Shown: piece after piece, positions 32,052-41,146 of the stretch
Numbering within the stretch: position 1 is the stretch's first letter
How the letters are laid out: every line of letters begins with the position of its first letter
DNA from: an uncultured Clostridium sp.
Lineage (GTDB): Bacteria > Bacillota > Clostridia > TANB77 > CAG-465
Direction of reading: 5' to 3'
Assembly (NCBI GenBank): GCA_900553785.1
Contig: USES01000008.1
Location: 1 to 47,519, forward strand
Length of the DNA: 47,519 nt
Translations under genes and position numbers: made by a program
Notes under the pieces: model-generated
The model's input: only the letters and a program-made list of their open reading frames with translations
What the model was told of the DNA's origin: nothing
Database searches by the model: none

Positions 32052-33080
32052 ATGGAATTGGATGATAGAAAGAAAAAAATACTTGCCTTGGTAGTTGAAA
32101 ATTATATTGAATCGGCAGAGCCTGTTGGTTCAAAACAAATAGCGGATAGTTACGAAAATGATATAAGTCCTGCTACTATAAGAAATGAAATGAAACAACT
32201 TGAAGAAATAGGGTTTTTGGAACAGCCTCATGTTTCTGCAGGACGTGTACCATCTACTTTAGGTTATAGATATTACGTAGATAATTTGATGACTAATAAT
32301 ACATTAAGTTTGGTTGATATAGATTATATAAATAATAATATTGTAAGTTATGGAAATGTTGAAAAAACATTAGAACATGCGGCAGAAGTAATATCTAAGG
32401 TATTAAAACTTCCTACAGTTTTAAATATTAAGACTTCAGATGTGATAGAAAATATAAAAGTATTAAAGATATCAGATAAAATATTATTGATTGTGCTTAT
32501 GTCTAATTCTGGAAGCGTAAAGGATGTCATAGTACAAATAACAGATAGTTTGCCTGAAGCAAGAATAGATGAGTTATCTAAATTGCTTAATAAGAATTTA
32601 AAAGGAACACCTTTAGAAGAATTATCACATGTACTAAATGAAGTTGTAAAAAAAGAATTGAGTAGATTTTCTGGTGTTTTAAATGAAATGGAACATATAA
32701 TTCGTAAAGAACTTAATGCACCTAAAACAGATGTAAAGGGAAATATAGAACCACTTTTAAGTTTGCCAGAATTTAGCGATACATCAGAAGTTAAAAGATT
32801 TCTGAATGTAGTAAATACTAAAGAAATACTACGAGAAGTATTGGAAAAAATAGATCAAAATGATGTGTCTGTAATAATAGGAAATGAAAGTAATGAAATA
32901 TTACTTAAAGATTATAGTCTTATATCGTTAGACTTTACAGCAAATGATACAACTAGTGCAACGCTTGGAATAGTTGCTCCAAAAAGAGTTAATTATAATA
33001 AGGCGATTGCAACGTTTAAAGCTGTTAACGAGAAACTTAAAAAGATATTTGGCAAGGAAAAGGAGGATACTAATGGATAG
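32052..33080 (+). CDS. hrcA: Heat-shock repressor HrcA
   Basis: A 342-residue transcriptional repressor that binds CIRCE, whose operator sits 22 nt upstream of the start, giving autoregulation. The N-terminal winged helix is clear: RKKKILALVVENYIESAEPV then SPATIRNEMKQLEE, with PHVSAGRVPSTLGYRYYVD. The C-terminal part has the family's LGIVAPKRVNYNKAI end. AAAGGTGA precedes the ATG. The last 8 nt overlap the grpE start. Confidence 0.97.
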   Translation: MELDDRKKKILALVVENYIESAEPVGSKQIADSYENDISPATIRNEMKQLEEIGFLEQPHVSAGRVPSTLGYRYYVDNLMTNNTLSLVDIDYINNNIVSYGNVEKTLEHAAEVISKVLKLPTVLNIKTSDVIENIKVLKISDKILLIVLMSNSGSVKDVIVQITDSLPEARIDELSKLLNKNLKGTPLEELSHVLNEVVKKELSRFSGVLNEMEHIIRKELNAPKTDVKGNIEPLLSLPEFSDTSEVKRFLNVVNTKEILREVLEKIDQNDVSVIIGNESNEILLKDYSLISLDFTANDTTSATLGIVAPKRVNYNKAIATFKAVNEKLKKIFGKEKEDTNG

Positions 33081-33636
33081 TCAAAAGAAAGCACAAAAAA
33101 ATGAAAATGATGCAGAGATAGTAGAAGAAGTTAAAGAAACAAATGAGAATATAGAAGTTGAAGTAAGTGATGAACAAAAATTTATAGAAAAGTTAAATAG
33201 CGATTTAGAAGAGCAAAGAAAGAAAGCGGAAGAATATTATGACAGCTTAAGAAGAAATATGGCTGAATTTGATAATTTCAAAAAAAGAATTACTAAAGAA
33301 AGGGACAATATGTATTTATCTGTAGTTTCTGAGGTAATAGGAGCGATACTTCCAATTGTAGATAATTTTGAAAAGGCTGCTCAAGCCGAGTGCAAAGATG
33401 AAAAGTATAAAGAAGGAATAGAGCTTATATACAAAGACCTTATGGGAATGCTTAAAAAATATAATGTTGAACCTATAGAAGATATTGGATGTACCTTTGA
33501 TCCAGTATATCACGAAGCAGTTATGAGTGTGACTGATGAAACAAAAGGTGAAAAAGAAATAGTGGAAGTGTTTAGACGAGGATATCGTTTAGGAGATAAA
33601 GTCGTAAGACACTCACTAGTAAAAGTTGCAAATTAG
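33073..33636 (+). CDS. grpE: Nucleotide exchange factor GrpE
   Basis: The DnaK cochaperone that releases ADP. In a 187-residue reading, a charged, acidic N-terminus leads into a long coiled coil (about 30-75, ending AEFDNFKKRITKE). The beta domain follows, with VEPIEDIGCTFDPVYHEAV and GYRLGDKVVRHSLVKVAN as in all GrpE. I chose ATG 33073 with AAGGAGG upstream, overlapping the end of hrcA by 8 nt. A longer in-frame reading would lie within hrcA and has no ribosome site. Confidence 0.96.
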   Translation: MDSQKKAQKNENDAEIVEEVKETNENIEVEVSDEQKFIEKLNSDLEEQRKKAEEYYDSLRRNMAEFDNFKKRITKERDNMYLSVVSEVIGAILPIVDNFEKAAQAECKDEKYKEGIELIYKDLMGMLKKYNVEPIEDIGCTFDPVYHEAVMSVTDETKGEKEIVEVFRRGYRLGDKVVRHSLVKVAN

Positions 33637-33642
33637 GTAACT

Positions 33643-33665
33643 ACTTAAAAGATTATCTTTTAAGT
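33643..33665 (+). repeat. Inverted repeat between grpE and dnaK
   Basis: ACTTAAAAGA (33643-33652), loop TTA, TCTTTTAAGT (33656-33665). No good T-run, so it is more likely an mRNA processing or stability element, or a weak attenuator, than a full terminator. Confidence 0.55.
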
Positions 33666-33701
33666 TTAACATAATAATTAAAGAATTAGGAGGAATATAT
33701 T

Positions 33702-35546
33702 ATGTCAAAAGTTATAGGAATTGATTTAGGAACAACGAACTCATGTGTAGCTGTTATAGAAAATGGTGAACCAACAGTTATACCAAGTTCTGAAGGTGCA
33801 AGAACAACTCCATCTGTAGTTGGTTTTGCTAAAAATGGTGAAAGATTAGTTGGTCAAGTTGCAAAACGTCAAGCAATCACAAACCATGATAGAACAGTAG
33901 TATCTATCAAAAGAGATATGGGAACAAATAAAAAAGTTAAAATAGATGATAAAGAGTATTCTGCACCAGAAATAAGTGCGATGATACTTCAAAAAATGAA
34001 ATCAGACGCTGAAAGTTATCTTGGTGAACCAATAACTCAAGCAGTTATTACAGTACCTGCATATTTCAGTGATTCACAACGTCAAGCAACAAAAGATGCT
34101 GGTAAAATTGCTGGTCTTGAAGTTTTAAGAATTATAAACGAGCCAACAGCAGCAGCTTTAGCTTATGGACTAGATAAAGATAAAGACCAAAAAATTATGG
34201 TTTATGACCTTGGTGGAGGAACATTCGATGTATCTATACTAGATATTGGTGATGGTGTATTTGAAGTTTTGGCTACAGCTGGTAATAACCGTCTTGGTGG
34301 AGATGACTTCGACCAAAGAATAATAGAATATCTAGTAGCTGAATTTAAGAAAGATTCAGGAATAGATTTGTCAGGGGATAACATGGCAATGCAAAGATTA
34401 AAGGAAGCTGCTGAAAAAGCTAAAATTGAGCTTTCTTCAACACCTACTGCAAATATAAACTTACCATTTATTACTGCTGATGCAACTGGTCCAAAACACA
34501 TGGATATTACACTTACACGTGCAAAATTTGAAGAACTTATTGGAGACCTTGTTGAAGCAACAGTTGGACCTGTAAATCAAGCAATGAAAGATTCTGGTCT
34601 TACATTTGATAAACTAGATAAAATATTACTTGTTGGTGGTTCTACAAGAGTACCTCTTGTACAAGAAACAGTTAAACGTTTAACTGGTAAAGAGCCATAT
34701 AAGGGAATTAACCCAGATGAATGTGTTGCAGTTGGTGCAGCAATTCAAGCAGGTGTTTTAACAGGAGACGTTAAGGGACTAGTATTACTTGATGTAACTC
34801 CATTGTCACTAGGTATTGAAACTTATGGCGGCGTATTTACAAAACTTATAGACAGAAATACTACAATACCAACAAAGAAATCTCAAATATTTAGTACTGC
34901 TGCAGATGGTCAAACATCAGTTGAAGTACATGTATTGCAAGGTGAACGTGAGATTGCAGCATACAATAAGACACTTGGACGTTTCAGTCTAACTGGAATT
35001 CCACCAGCTCCTCGTGGAGTACCTCAAATCGAAGTTTCATTTGATATAGATGCAAACGGTATTGTTCATGTAACAGCAAAAGATATGGCTACAAACAACG
35101 AACAAAAAATAGCAATTACTGCAAGTTCAAACCTATCTGAAGAAGAAATAGATAAAGCTGTAAAAGAAGCAGAAGCACACGCAGCTGAGGATAAGAAGAA
35201 GAAAGAAGAAGTTGAAGTTAGAAATAATGCAGATTCATTTGTATATAATACAGAAAAAACTTTAAAAGAGCTTGAAGGAAAGATTTCTGCTGATGAAAAA
35301 GCCAAAGTTGAAGCAGAGATAGCAAATGTTAAAAAGACATTGGAAGGAACTGATACTGACGCTATAAAAGCAGCTACTGAAAAACTTACACAAGTATTCT
35401 ATGAAATTTCTCAGAAATTGTATACAGATGCTCAAGCAGCAGCTGGCGCAGCAGAACAACAAACAACAGGTGATGCAACAAGCGGTGCAGATAACGTTGT
35501 TCATGATGCAGATTATAAAGTAGAAGATGAAGAATCTAATTCTTAA
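33702..35546 (+). CDS. dnaK: Chaperone DnaK (Hsp70)
   Basis: ATP-dependent chaperone of 614 residues, full length. Seen: IGIDLGTTNSCVAV at the N-terminus, VPAYFSDSQRQATKDAG, NEPTAAALAYGLD, DLGGGTFDVS and GGSTRVP in the ATPase domain; LLDVTPLSLGIETYGG at the linker; and EVSFDIDANGIVHVTAKD in the substrate domain. It ends with an Ala/Gly-rich tail and acidic EDEESNS. GGAGG precedes the ATG. Part of the CIRCE-controlled operon. Confidence 0.98.
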   Translation: MSKVIGIDLGTTNSCVAVIENGEPTVIPSSEGARTTPSVVGFAKNGERLVGQVAKRQAITNHDRTVVSIKRDMGTNKKVKIDDKEYSAPEISAMILQKMKSDAESYLGEPITQAVITVPAYFSDSQRQATKDAGKIAGLEVLRIINEPTAAALAYGLDKDKDQKIMVYDLGGGTFDVSILDIGDGVFEVLATAGNNRLGGDDFDQRIIEYLVAEFKKDSGIDLSGDNMAMQRLKEAAEKAKIELSSTPTANINLPFITADATGPKHMDITLTRAKFEELIGDLVEATVGPVNQAMKDSGLTFDKLDKILLVGGSTRVPLVQETVKRLTGKEPYKGINPDECVAVGAAIQAGVLTGDVKGLVLLDVTPLSLGIETYGGVFTKLIDRNTTIPTKKSQIFSTAADGQTSVEVHVLQGEREIAAYNKTLGRFSLTGIPPAPRGVPQIEVSFDIDANGIVHVTAKDMATNNEQKIAITASSNLSEEEIDKAVKEAEAHAAEDKKKKEEVEVRNNADSFVYNTEKTLKELEGKISADEKAKVEAEIANVKKTLEGTDTDAIKAATEKLTQVFYEISQKLYTDAQAAAGAAEQQTTGDATSGADNVVHDADYKVEDEESNS

Positions 35547-35569
35547 TTTGAGAGTACAATAGTTTAGTG

Positions 35570-35594
35570 AAAGCGGGAATAGTTTTTCCGCTTT
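35570..35594 (+). terminator. Weak hairpin between dnaK and dnaJ
   Basis: AAAGCGGGAA (35570-35579) pairs with 35585-35594 with one wobble. The T-run (CTTTTA) is short, so probably partial termination that lowers dnaJ relative to dnaK. Confidence 0.5.
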
Positions 35595-35622
35595 TACCTA
35601 AATTATGGAAAGGAGAAAGTTC

Positions 35623-36759
35623 ATGGCAAGCAAAGATTATTATGAGATATTGGGTGTATCTAAAAATGCTACGGCTGAAGAGATAAAAAAAGCATATAGA
35701 GCTAAAGCTAAACAATATCATCCTGATATGAATGAGGATAAAGCTGCAGCGGAGGAAAAATTTAAAGAAGCTTCTGAAGCATACAGTGTTTTATCTGATG
35801 AAACAAAAAGGGCTCAATATGATAGATTTGGTGCAGACTTTGCAAATAATGGTTATAGCTCTTACGGTTCGACTGGCGGATTTGACTTCTCTGGCTTTTC
35901 TAATGGTGGAATGGGATTTGATATAGACCTTGAAGACATTTTAGGTAGTGTTTTTGGAGGTGGATTTGGTGGATTTAAAACTCAAAAAAATGGCCCAACA
36001 AAAGGTGCAGACATAAGATACAATATGCGTTTGACATTTGAAGAGGCTGTGTTTGGGTGCACAAAACAAGTTGTCGTTACAAGAAATGAAAAATGTTCTA
36101 GCTGTAACGGTACAGGAGCTAAATCTGGTACTTCCAAAGTTACATGTGATAAGTGTGGAGGACATGGTAAGGTTCAAAGTGTACAAAATACAATAATGGG
36201 AACATTTAGCACTGTCAAGACTTGCGATAAGTGCGGAGGAACTGGAAGTATAGTAAAAGATCCATGCGAAGTGTGTTCAGGAGAAGGCTATGTACGTAAA
36301 TCTAGAAAGATAGATGTAAAAATACCAGCTGGTATAGACAATGGTCAAGCGATTGCTTTATCTGGTCAAGGTGATATGGGCAAAAATGGTGGACCAGCGG
36401 GAGACCTTTTCATAGTTGTGAATGTAGCACCTCATAAGTTGTTTGTAAGACAAGGTAGCACAATTAGCTTTGAAAAATCTATTCCTTTTGTTAAAGCTGT
36501 ACTTGGTGGCCCAATAACAATACCTACCCTTGAAGGCGATGAAACGTTTACAATACCAGAAGGAACTCAACCGGGAAGTGTGTTTGTATTGAGAGGAAAA
36601 GGAGTACCTACTAGAACAGGTAGAGGAAACCTTGAATTTAAAGTACAGATAGAGATACCAAAAAAATTATCAGATAAACAGCGTGAACTCTTAGAGCAAT
36701 ACGCTATATCTTGTAGTGAAGAGGTGTCACCTAAAAGGAAAGGCTTTTTTGGAAAATAA
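35623..36759 (+). CDS. dnaJ: Chaperone DnaJ (Hsp40)
   Basis: DnaK cochaperone of 378 residues. The J domain has HPD at about 33-35 (YHPDMNEDK). A Gly/Phe-rich region follows, then four zinc-binding repeats: CSSCNGTG, CDKCGGHG, CDKCGGTG, CEVCSGEG. The C-terminal substrate domains include GDLFIVVNV and LRGKGVPTR. I chose ATG 35623 (AAGGAGA upstream) to start at MASKDYYEIL, the conserved beginning. Last gene of the heat-shock operon here. Confidence 0.97.
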   Translation: MASKDYYEILGVSKNATAEEIKKAYRAKAKQYHPDMNEDKAAAEEKFKEASEAYSVLSDETKRAQYDRFGADFANNGYSSYGSTGGFDFSGFSNGGMGFDIDLEDILGSVFGGGFGGFKTQKNGPTKGADIRYNMRLTFEEAVFGCTKQVVVTRNEKCSSCNGTGAKSGTSKVTCDKCGGHGKVQSVQNTIMGTFSTVKTCDKCGGTGSIVKDPCEVCSGEGYVRKSRKIDVKIPAGIDNGQAIALSGQGDMGKNGGPAGDLFIVVNVAPHKLFVRQGSTISFEKSIPFVKAVLGGPITIPTLEGDETFTIPEGTQPGSVFVLRGKGVPTRTGRGNLEFKVQIEIPKKLSDKQRELLEQYAISCSEEVSPKRKGFFGK

Positions 36760-36770
36760 TATAAAATATT

Positions 36771-36816
36771 AAATAACAGATTTTGTTTCAAGTATATGAG
36801 ATTAAGTCTGTTATTT
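36771..36816 (+). terminator. Terminator after dnaJ
   Basis: AAATAACAGA (36771-36780) pairs with TCTGTTATTT (36807-36816); a 26-nt loop and TTT tail. Confidence 0.6.
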
Positions 36817-36833
36817 TTTAGTTAGTTATATGA

Positions 36834-36862
36834 TTGACAATAAAACGTATTTGGTATACTAT
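36834..36862 (+). promoter_or_regulatory. Promoter of the GLUG-repeat gene
   Basis: TTGACA (36834-36839), then TACTAT at 17 bp (36857-36862) or TATACT at 15 bp (36855-36860). Confidence 0.6.
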
Positions 36863-36894
36863 TATTAGGTATATTAAACTAGAGGAGAGAACAA

Positions 36895-39117
36895 ATGAAA
36901 AATATAAACAAAGGTATATCTTTAATAGTACTTGTAATAACAATAATTGTTATGGCAGTCTTAGCTTCAACAGTAATTATAACATTGTCTAATACAAATA
37001 TAATAAATAAAGCAAATGATGCTGTAAACTCATCAAATTTAGCTTCAGTTAGAGAAGAGTTAATATTAAACGAAGCGTCTGGTATTTTGAGTGCTACAAA
37101 GAACGTGTGGAATGGAGAAATTGCAACATCTTTTGCAAGAGGAAGTGGAACGAAATCTGATCCATACATAGTAGAAAAACCAAGTGAGCTTGCTTATTTT
37201 GCTTCACAGGTAAATGCTGGCGAAAAATATGAAAACAAATATATAAAACTTGTTAATTCCATGGACATGAATAACATTAAATGGACACCGATAGCTAAAG
37301 GTGGTACAAATTATAAAATAGATTTTACAACATTGAATACATTTAATGGAATTTTTGATGGTTCTAATTGTGTTATAGATAATTTAAATGTAGAAGAATT
37401 AGAAGTCTGGGGAGCTGGATTATTTGGTGTTGCTCAAAATGCTGTTATAAAAAATATAATAGTAAGAGGCAACATAACAGGTAGCACAAATATTGCCGGA
37501 GTAGTCGGAATGGCTAACAACACTGAAGTATACAATTGCCTTGCAAGAGTAAACGTAATAGCAGAGGATAGTGATGAGTTAACGAACACTGGAGAATCTG
37601 CAGGAGCAGTGGTGGGTATTGTTTATGAGAAATGTACAATAGGAAATTGTGTAAGTTACGGAAATGTTGAAACTAAAAATACTTTTGCTTTAAAAGGAAG
37701 GGGGAAATGTGCTGGAGGCATAGTTGGATGCGTTGGAGATGCCGATACTGATACAGTAGAAATATATGGTTGTACAAATTATGCAACAGTTACAGCTAAC
37801 TATCAACAATCAGGTGGAATTATTTCTAGTATAGCAAATACTTCAAGTGTAATTAATTGTGAAAATTATGGCACAATTTCAGTTAATAAAAAAGATGAGT
37901 TAGCTAGTTCAGGTTATCTTTCAGGTGGAATAGTAGGATGGACTGTTGGAAACTCAACGGTTAAAAACTGTAATAATTATGGAAGTGTTATGGCTGAAAG
38001 TTCTGCAACTGGTGGAATAACAGGAAAACTTGATTCATCTACAATGGAGAAGTGTAATAATTATGGAAGTGTTATTTGTAAAGGCTCTATTTCTGGTGGT
38101 ATAATTGGTTTGAGTAAAGATTCGTCAATTTATAGTTGTAAAAATGGCGGAAATATTGAATCAGTAATAGGTTGTGCAGCTGGAATTGCAGGTCGATCTG
38201 ACACGTCTAATATATATGATTGTACAAATGAAGGAAAAATTGTAGCGAGTAAACAGCAGGCAGGAGGAATAGTTGGATATTTAAATGCTGGAAGCATTTC
38301 TGCGTGCACAAACAGAGGAAGTGCAACTATTAAATTTACTAGCGGCGATTCTTCATCAGGCCTTGCTGTTGGAGGAATAAGTGCAGTTGCTTTAAATAAT
38401 GCTGAAATTTCAGATTGTATAAATGAGGGAAAAATTGTAGCGAGTAAACAGCAGGCAGGAGGAATAGTTGGAAATTTAAAGTCGGGAAATATTTCTAGAT
38501 GTGAAAATAAAGGAAATATTATAGTATATTATAGCAGTGAAATTGCAAATTCTGGTCTTATTGCAGGTGGAGTAACAGGAGCTGCAAGGACAGGTACCTC
38601 AGTATCTAATTGTAAAAATTCAGGCAGTGTTTTTGCTGGAAGTCAAAAAGCAGGAGGAATTGCAGGATTTTGTGAGGTGGCGTCAATAACAAATTGTTAT
38701 AATACGGGCTATATATCTAGTGGAAGTGTTGGAAAATCAGGAATTACAGGTGGAATAGCAGGAGGAACAGCAGGTTCTACAATAGAATCTTGTGCAAATT
38801 TTGGAAAAATTGAATCTTTGAGTGATTTAGATACGGACAAAGTTGGAGGAATAGTTGGTAGTGAATCTGGCACTGGTCTATCACTTACAAAAGTGTACAA
38901 CAGTGGTGAAGTTATAGCTGAAGTAAAAGGTGGTATAATAGGTAATACAAAAGATACAGCGGTATATTCTAAAACTTATTATTATACAGAAGATACTGAG
39001 TTACAAGGAATAGGACGCCTTGGGGAAGAAACTAACTTTGAAGATGTGGAAAATCAATATGAAAAAACATTAAACAAATTTACTACATTGAAAGAATTTT
39101 TAAATTGGGTAAAATAG
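36895..39117 (+). CDS. Pilin-like surface protein with GLUG repeats
   Basis: A 740-residue protein. The N-terminus NKGISLIVLVITIIVMAVLA looks like a class III/IV pilin start: basic, then Gly, then a long hydrophobic helix. However, the Glu at +5 of true prepilins is Val. Residues about 95-700 are a chain of GLUG-type repeats (GGIVG, then 8-10 residues, then C-x-N-x-G), which form a beta-helix-like adhesive stalk. Two repeats are nearly identical at the DNA level. AGAGGAG precedes the ATG. A surface adhesin or pseudopilin-attached protein is likely. It sits after dnaJ, where prmA and rsmE commonly follow. Confidence 0.8.
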   Translation: MKNINKGISLIVLVITIIVMAVLASTVIITLSNTNIINKANDAVNSSNLASVREELILNEASGILSATKNVWNGEIATSFARGSGTKSDPYIVEKPSELAYFASQVNAGEKYENKYIKLVNSMDMNNIKWTPIAKGGTNYKIDFTTLNTFNGIFDGSNCVIDNLNVEELEVWGAGLFGVAQNAVIKNIIVRGNITGSTNIAGVVGMANNTEVYNCLARVNVIAEDSDELTNTGESAGAVVGIVYEKCTIGNCVSYGNVETKNTFALKGRGKCAGGIVGCVGDADTDTVEIYGCTNYATVTANYQQSGGIISSIANTSSVINCENYGTISVNKKDELASSGYLSGGIVGWTVGNSTVKNCNNYGSVMAESSATGGITGKLDSSTMEKCNNYGSVICKGSISGGIIGLSKDSSIYSCKNGGNIESVIGCAAGIAGRSDTSNIYDCTNEGKIVASKQQAGGIVGYLNAGSISACTNRGSATIKFTSGDSSSGLAVGGISAVALNNAEISDCINEGKIVASKQQAGGIVGNLKSGNISRCENKGNIIVYYSSEIANSGLIAGGVTGAARTGTSVSNCKNSGSVFAGSQKAGGIAGFCEVASITNCYNTGYISSGSVGKSGITGGIAGGTAGSTIESCANFGKIESLSDLDTDKVGGIVGSESGTGLSLTKVYNSGEVIAEVKGGIIGNTKDTAVYSKTYYYTEDTELQGIGRLGEETNFEDVENQYEKTLNKFTTLKEFLNWVK
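38227..38472 (+). repeat. Pair of 51-bp direct repeats within the GLUG gene
   Basis: 38227-38277 and 38422-38472 differ by a single base and encode NEGKIVASKQQAGGIVG. The period of 195 bp is exactly 65 codons, so recombination between copies would add or delete one in-frame unit. Confidence 0.85.
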
Positions 39118-39122
39118 TAATT

Positions 39123-39158
39123 AAAAAGATTCGCTGTAATTTTACAGCGAATCTTTTT
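39123..39158. terminator. Bidirectional terminator
   Basis: A perfect 17-bp stem (39123-39139 with 39142-39158), A- and T-run flanks, between two convergent genes. Confidence 0.9.
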
Positions 39159-39163
39159 AATGT

Positions 39164-39604
39164 TTAGTTAATGCATCTGGAATAATAAATAAGAATGCGA
39201 AGAGCGAATTCCTCAAGACTTAGGTTTATGTCTATACTTGTGCTAAAGATTTTATGGGACAAATCTGTTTCATTCGAAAAAATAGAAGCTTTTGCATTCA
39301 AAAAAATGCATAGTAATTTTTCATAAGATATGTTAAAGTATTTTGACATTGTTTTAATTGGTGTGTAAGAACAAATTAAAGTACCAGGTTCTTTAAGGAA
39401 CAATTTTAAGTATTCAAAACCATTTGATGTATTAGGAATACCGAGATTTTCCAAAAATTCGTCTTCACGAGAAATGTTTTTTTGGATTTCTGCAAAACAA
39501 CTTGTTGGGTCATTTACAGTGTAGAAATACATTTTGGCATTACTATTTTCTGCCAAGGAGATTAAATTCTCATTAAAAGAGTCAGTTACAATTATGATAG
39601 CCAT
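39164..39604 (-). CDS. Hypothetical protein
   Basis: A 146-residue soluble protein of no recognised family. It begins with a hydrophobic beta strand (MAIIIVTDSFNENLI) like the start of a Rossmann or NYN-type fold, and ends in a helical segment (NLSLEEFALRILIYYSR). I chose ATG 39604 with GGAGG upstream; a TTG 15 nt further up overlaps that site. It lies alone between the GLUG gene and rsmE. Confidence 0.6.
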   Translation of the reverse strand: MAIIIVTDSFNENLISLAENSNAKMYFYTVNDPTSCFAEIQKNISREDEFLENLGIPNTSNGFEYLKLFLKEPGTLICSYTPIKTMSKYFNISYEKLLCIFLNAKASIFSNETDLSHKIFSTSIDINLSLEEFALRILIYYSRCIN

Positions 39605-39675
39605 TTCCTTTTCCTCCAATTGTTAAAAGGTATAATTTAAAGTTTACATAAATATTTTACAATATAATTAGATAT

Positions 39676-39703
39676 TTGTCAATATTGACATATGGTATAT
39701 AAT
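39676..39703 (+). promoter_or_regulatory. rsmE promoter
   Basis: TTGTCA (39676-39681), 16 bp, TATAAT (39698-39703). Confidence 0.55.
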
Positions 39704-39721
39704 TTGGTTTTAGGAGGTTAT

Positions 39722-40441
39722 ATGGCAAAGAGATTTGTAGTAGATGATATAGATGTGGTTATAGAAGATGATAGAATAGAGATATCTGGGGAACAAGTAA
39801 ACCATATTAAGGCTTTAAGGCATGAGGTAGGAGAACAGGTAAATATAAACAATTATTTGGTAGAGATTAAAAAAATATCTAAAGAAAAAATATATGGAGT
39901 AATTTTGAATAAAATACAACCAAAAGGGATACCAAGCAAAAATATAACTTTAATACAATCATATTTAAAATCGGATAAGATGGAATATGTTGTGCAAAAA
40001 TCGGTAGAGTTGGGAGTATCTAATGTACAGCCTGTTATATCTAAAAATACGGTAGTTAAATTGGATGAAAAAGATGCAATAAAAAAGATAGAAAGACTAA
40101 ATAAAATAGCCGTAGAAGCAGTTGGGCAATGCGGAAGAACAGATTGCGTAAAAGTAGAGCCTGTAAAAAAAATTAATGATATAGATTTTACATCTTTTGA
40201 TTTGGTAATATTATGCTATGAAAAAGCAACATGTAATTTGGCAGATATTGAAAACAAAATGACAGAAGCGCTAAATATAGCAGTAATTATTGGACCAGAA
40301 GGTGGATTTGATGAACATGAAATAGAAATACTTTATAATATTAAAAATTTGTCTACAGTTTTGTTTGGTGAAAGAATATTAAGAGCTGAAACTGCGAGTG
40401 TATATATGTTAAGCATATTAGATTATTTAAGCAAAAAGTAG
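39722..40441 (+). CDS. rsmE: 16S rRNA (uracil(1498)-N3)-methyltransferase RsmE
   Basis: SPOUT-fold methyltransferase that modifies U1498 of 16S rRNA. In a 239-residue reading, a PUA-like N-terminal domain (EQVNHIKALRHEVGEQV) precedes the knot: KMEYVVQKSVELGVSNVQPV, IGPEGGFDEHE and LFGERILRAETA, the SAM-binding signature. I chose ATG 39722 with TAGGAGG upstream. Usually it follows dnaJ and prmA; here prmA is absent from the window and two other genes intervene. Confidence 0.95.
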   Translation: MAKRFVVDDIDVVIEDDRIEISGEQVNHIKALRHEVGEQVNINNYLVEIKKISKEKIYGVILNKIQPKGIPSKNITLIQSYLKSDKMEYVVQKSVELGVSNVQPVISKNTVVKLDEKDAIKKIERLNKIAVEAVGQCGRTDCVKVEPVKKINDIDFTSFDLVILCYEKATCNLADIENKMTEALNIAVIIGPEGGFDEHEIEILYNIKNLSTVLFGERILRAETASVYMLSILDYLSKK

Positions 40442-40470
40442 TAGACAAAGAATTTTTTTCGTGTTAAAAT
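40442..40470 (+). promoter_or_regulatory. Promoter of the VirB2-like gene
   Basis: TAGACA (40442-40447), 17 bp, TAAAAT (40465-40470). Confidence 0.6.
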
Positions 40471-40495
40471 ATTTTTGAAATACAGAGGTGTAATT

Positions 40496-40879
40496 ATGAA
40501 TAAAATAAAGAAAATATTGGTAGCTGTTTTATGTGTGGTAGTTTTGGTTAGTTTGAATTTTGTTCAGGCTGATTCTACTAAACCAAAGGCAGATGTTCCT
40601 AAGATAGAAACTGCAAAAGTACCTGATACAGGCGATAGCACGATATCAGGAGTAACGGAGTTAACAGATAGAATATGGGCTAGTGCAATTTTAATAGTGC
40701 AAGTTTTATCTGTAGGTTGTGTTATATTTGCAGGGTTAAGATATATGTATTCTTCTGCAGACAAAAAGGCAGATATAAAAAAAGGTATGATGTATTTAGC
40801 TTTAGGAGCAATATTTGTGTTTGCAACTTCAACTGTTATGAAGTTTATATTTGGCATTGGTGATAGCTTAATAAAATAA
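40496..40879 (+). CDS. TrbC/VirB2-like small membrane protein
   Basis: A 127-residue protein with a signal peptide (about 1-26), a Pro/Lys-rich linker (about 27-50) and two TMs (about 60-82 and 97-118) joined by the basic loop SSADKKADIKKG. This is the layout of conjugative pilin (VirB2/TrbC) family proteins. No other type IV secretion gene is nearby, so a conjugation role is unlikely; orphan copies of this family occur in Clostridia with unknown function. I chose ATG 40496 with AGAGGTG upstream. Confidence 0.65.
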   Translation: MNKIKKILVAVLCVVVLVSLNFVQADSTKPKADVPKIETAKVPDTGDSTISGVTELTDRIWASAILIVQVLSVGCVIFAGLRYMYSSADKKADIKKGMMYLALGAIFVFATSTVMKFIFGIGDSLIK

Positions 40880-40944
40880 ATATTGCACATAAAATACCAT
40901 AATTTATATATAATTTAACTGTAATTAGGGTGTATAATAATGCC

Positions 40945-41046
40945 ATGTTAGTTGAGAGAGACTAACATTAAGACAGTAAAAAAGCTGGCTTAAAGAATTT
41001 CCCCCTTTTATTTTGATAAGATACCACATACAGGTGGTATCTTTTT
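40945..41046 (+). ncRNA. Candidate structured RNA
   Basis: The 267-nt gap between the VirB2-like gene and htrA holds no gene but three hairpins: ATGTTAGT/ACTAACAT (40945-40968, loop TGAGAGAG), TTAAG-x-CAG/CTG-x-CTTAA (40968-40993), and a terminator AGATACCAC/GTGGTATCT with T5 (41019-41046). The segment between has TTTCCCCCTTTT, which could pair with the purine loop. A promoter is possible at 40883-40910 (TTGCAC, 16 bp, TATATA) or at TATAAT 40933. No known riboswitch family recognised; it might be a small RNA. Confidence 0.4.
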
Positions 41047-41146
41047 ATATATTTTACTATCACATAATTTCTCACATATTTTTGATTGTTTTTACTAAAT
41101 TTATATGTATAATATTATTAGAAAGTTAAGGTACTGCTAAACCGTA

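Noticed and set aside
36895..39117. CRISPR array
   Set aside because: The regular repeats are in-frame coding GLUG units with diverged sequence, not short identical repeats with unique spacers. No cas genes are present.
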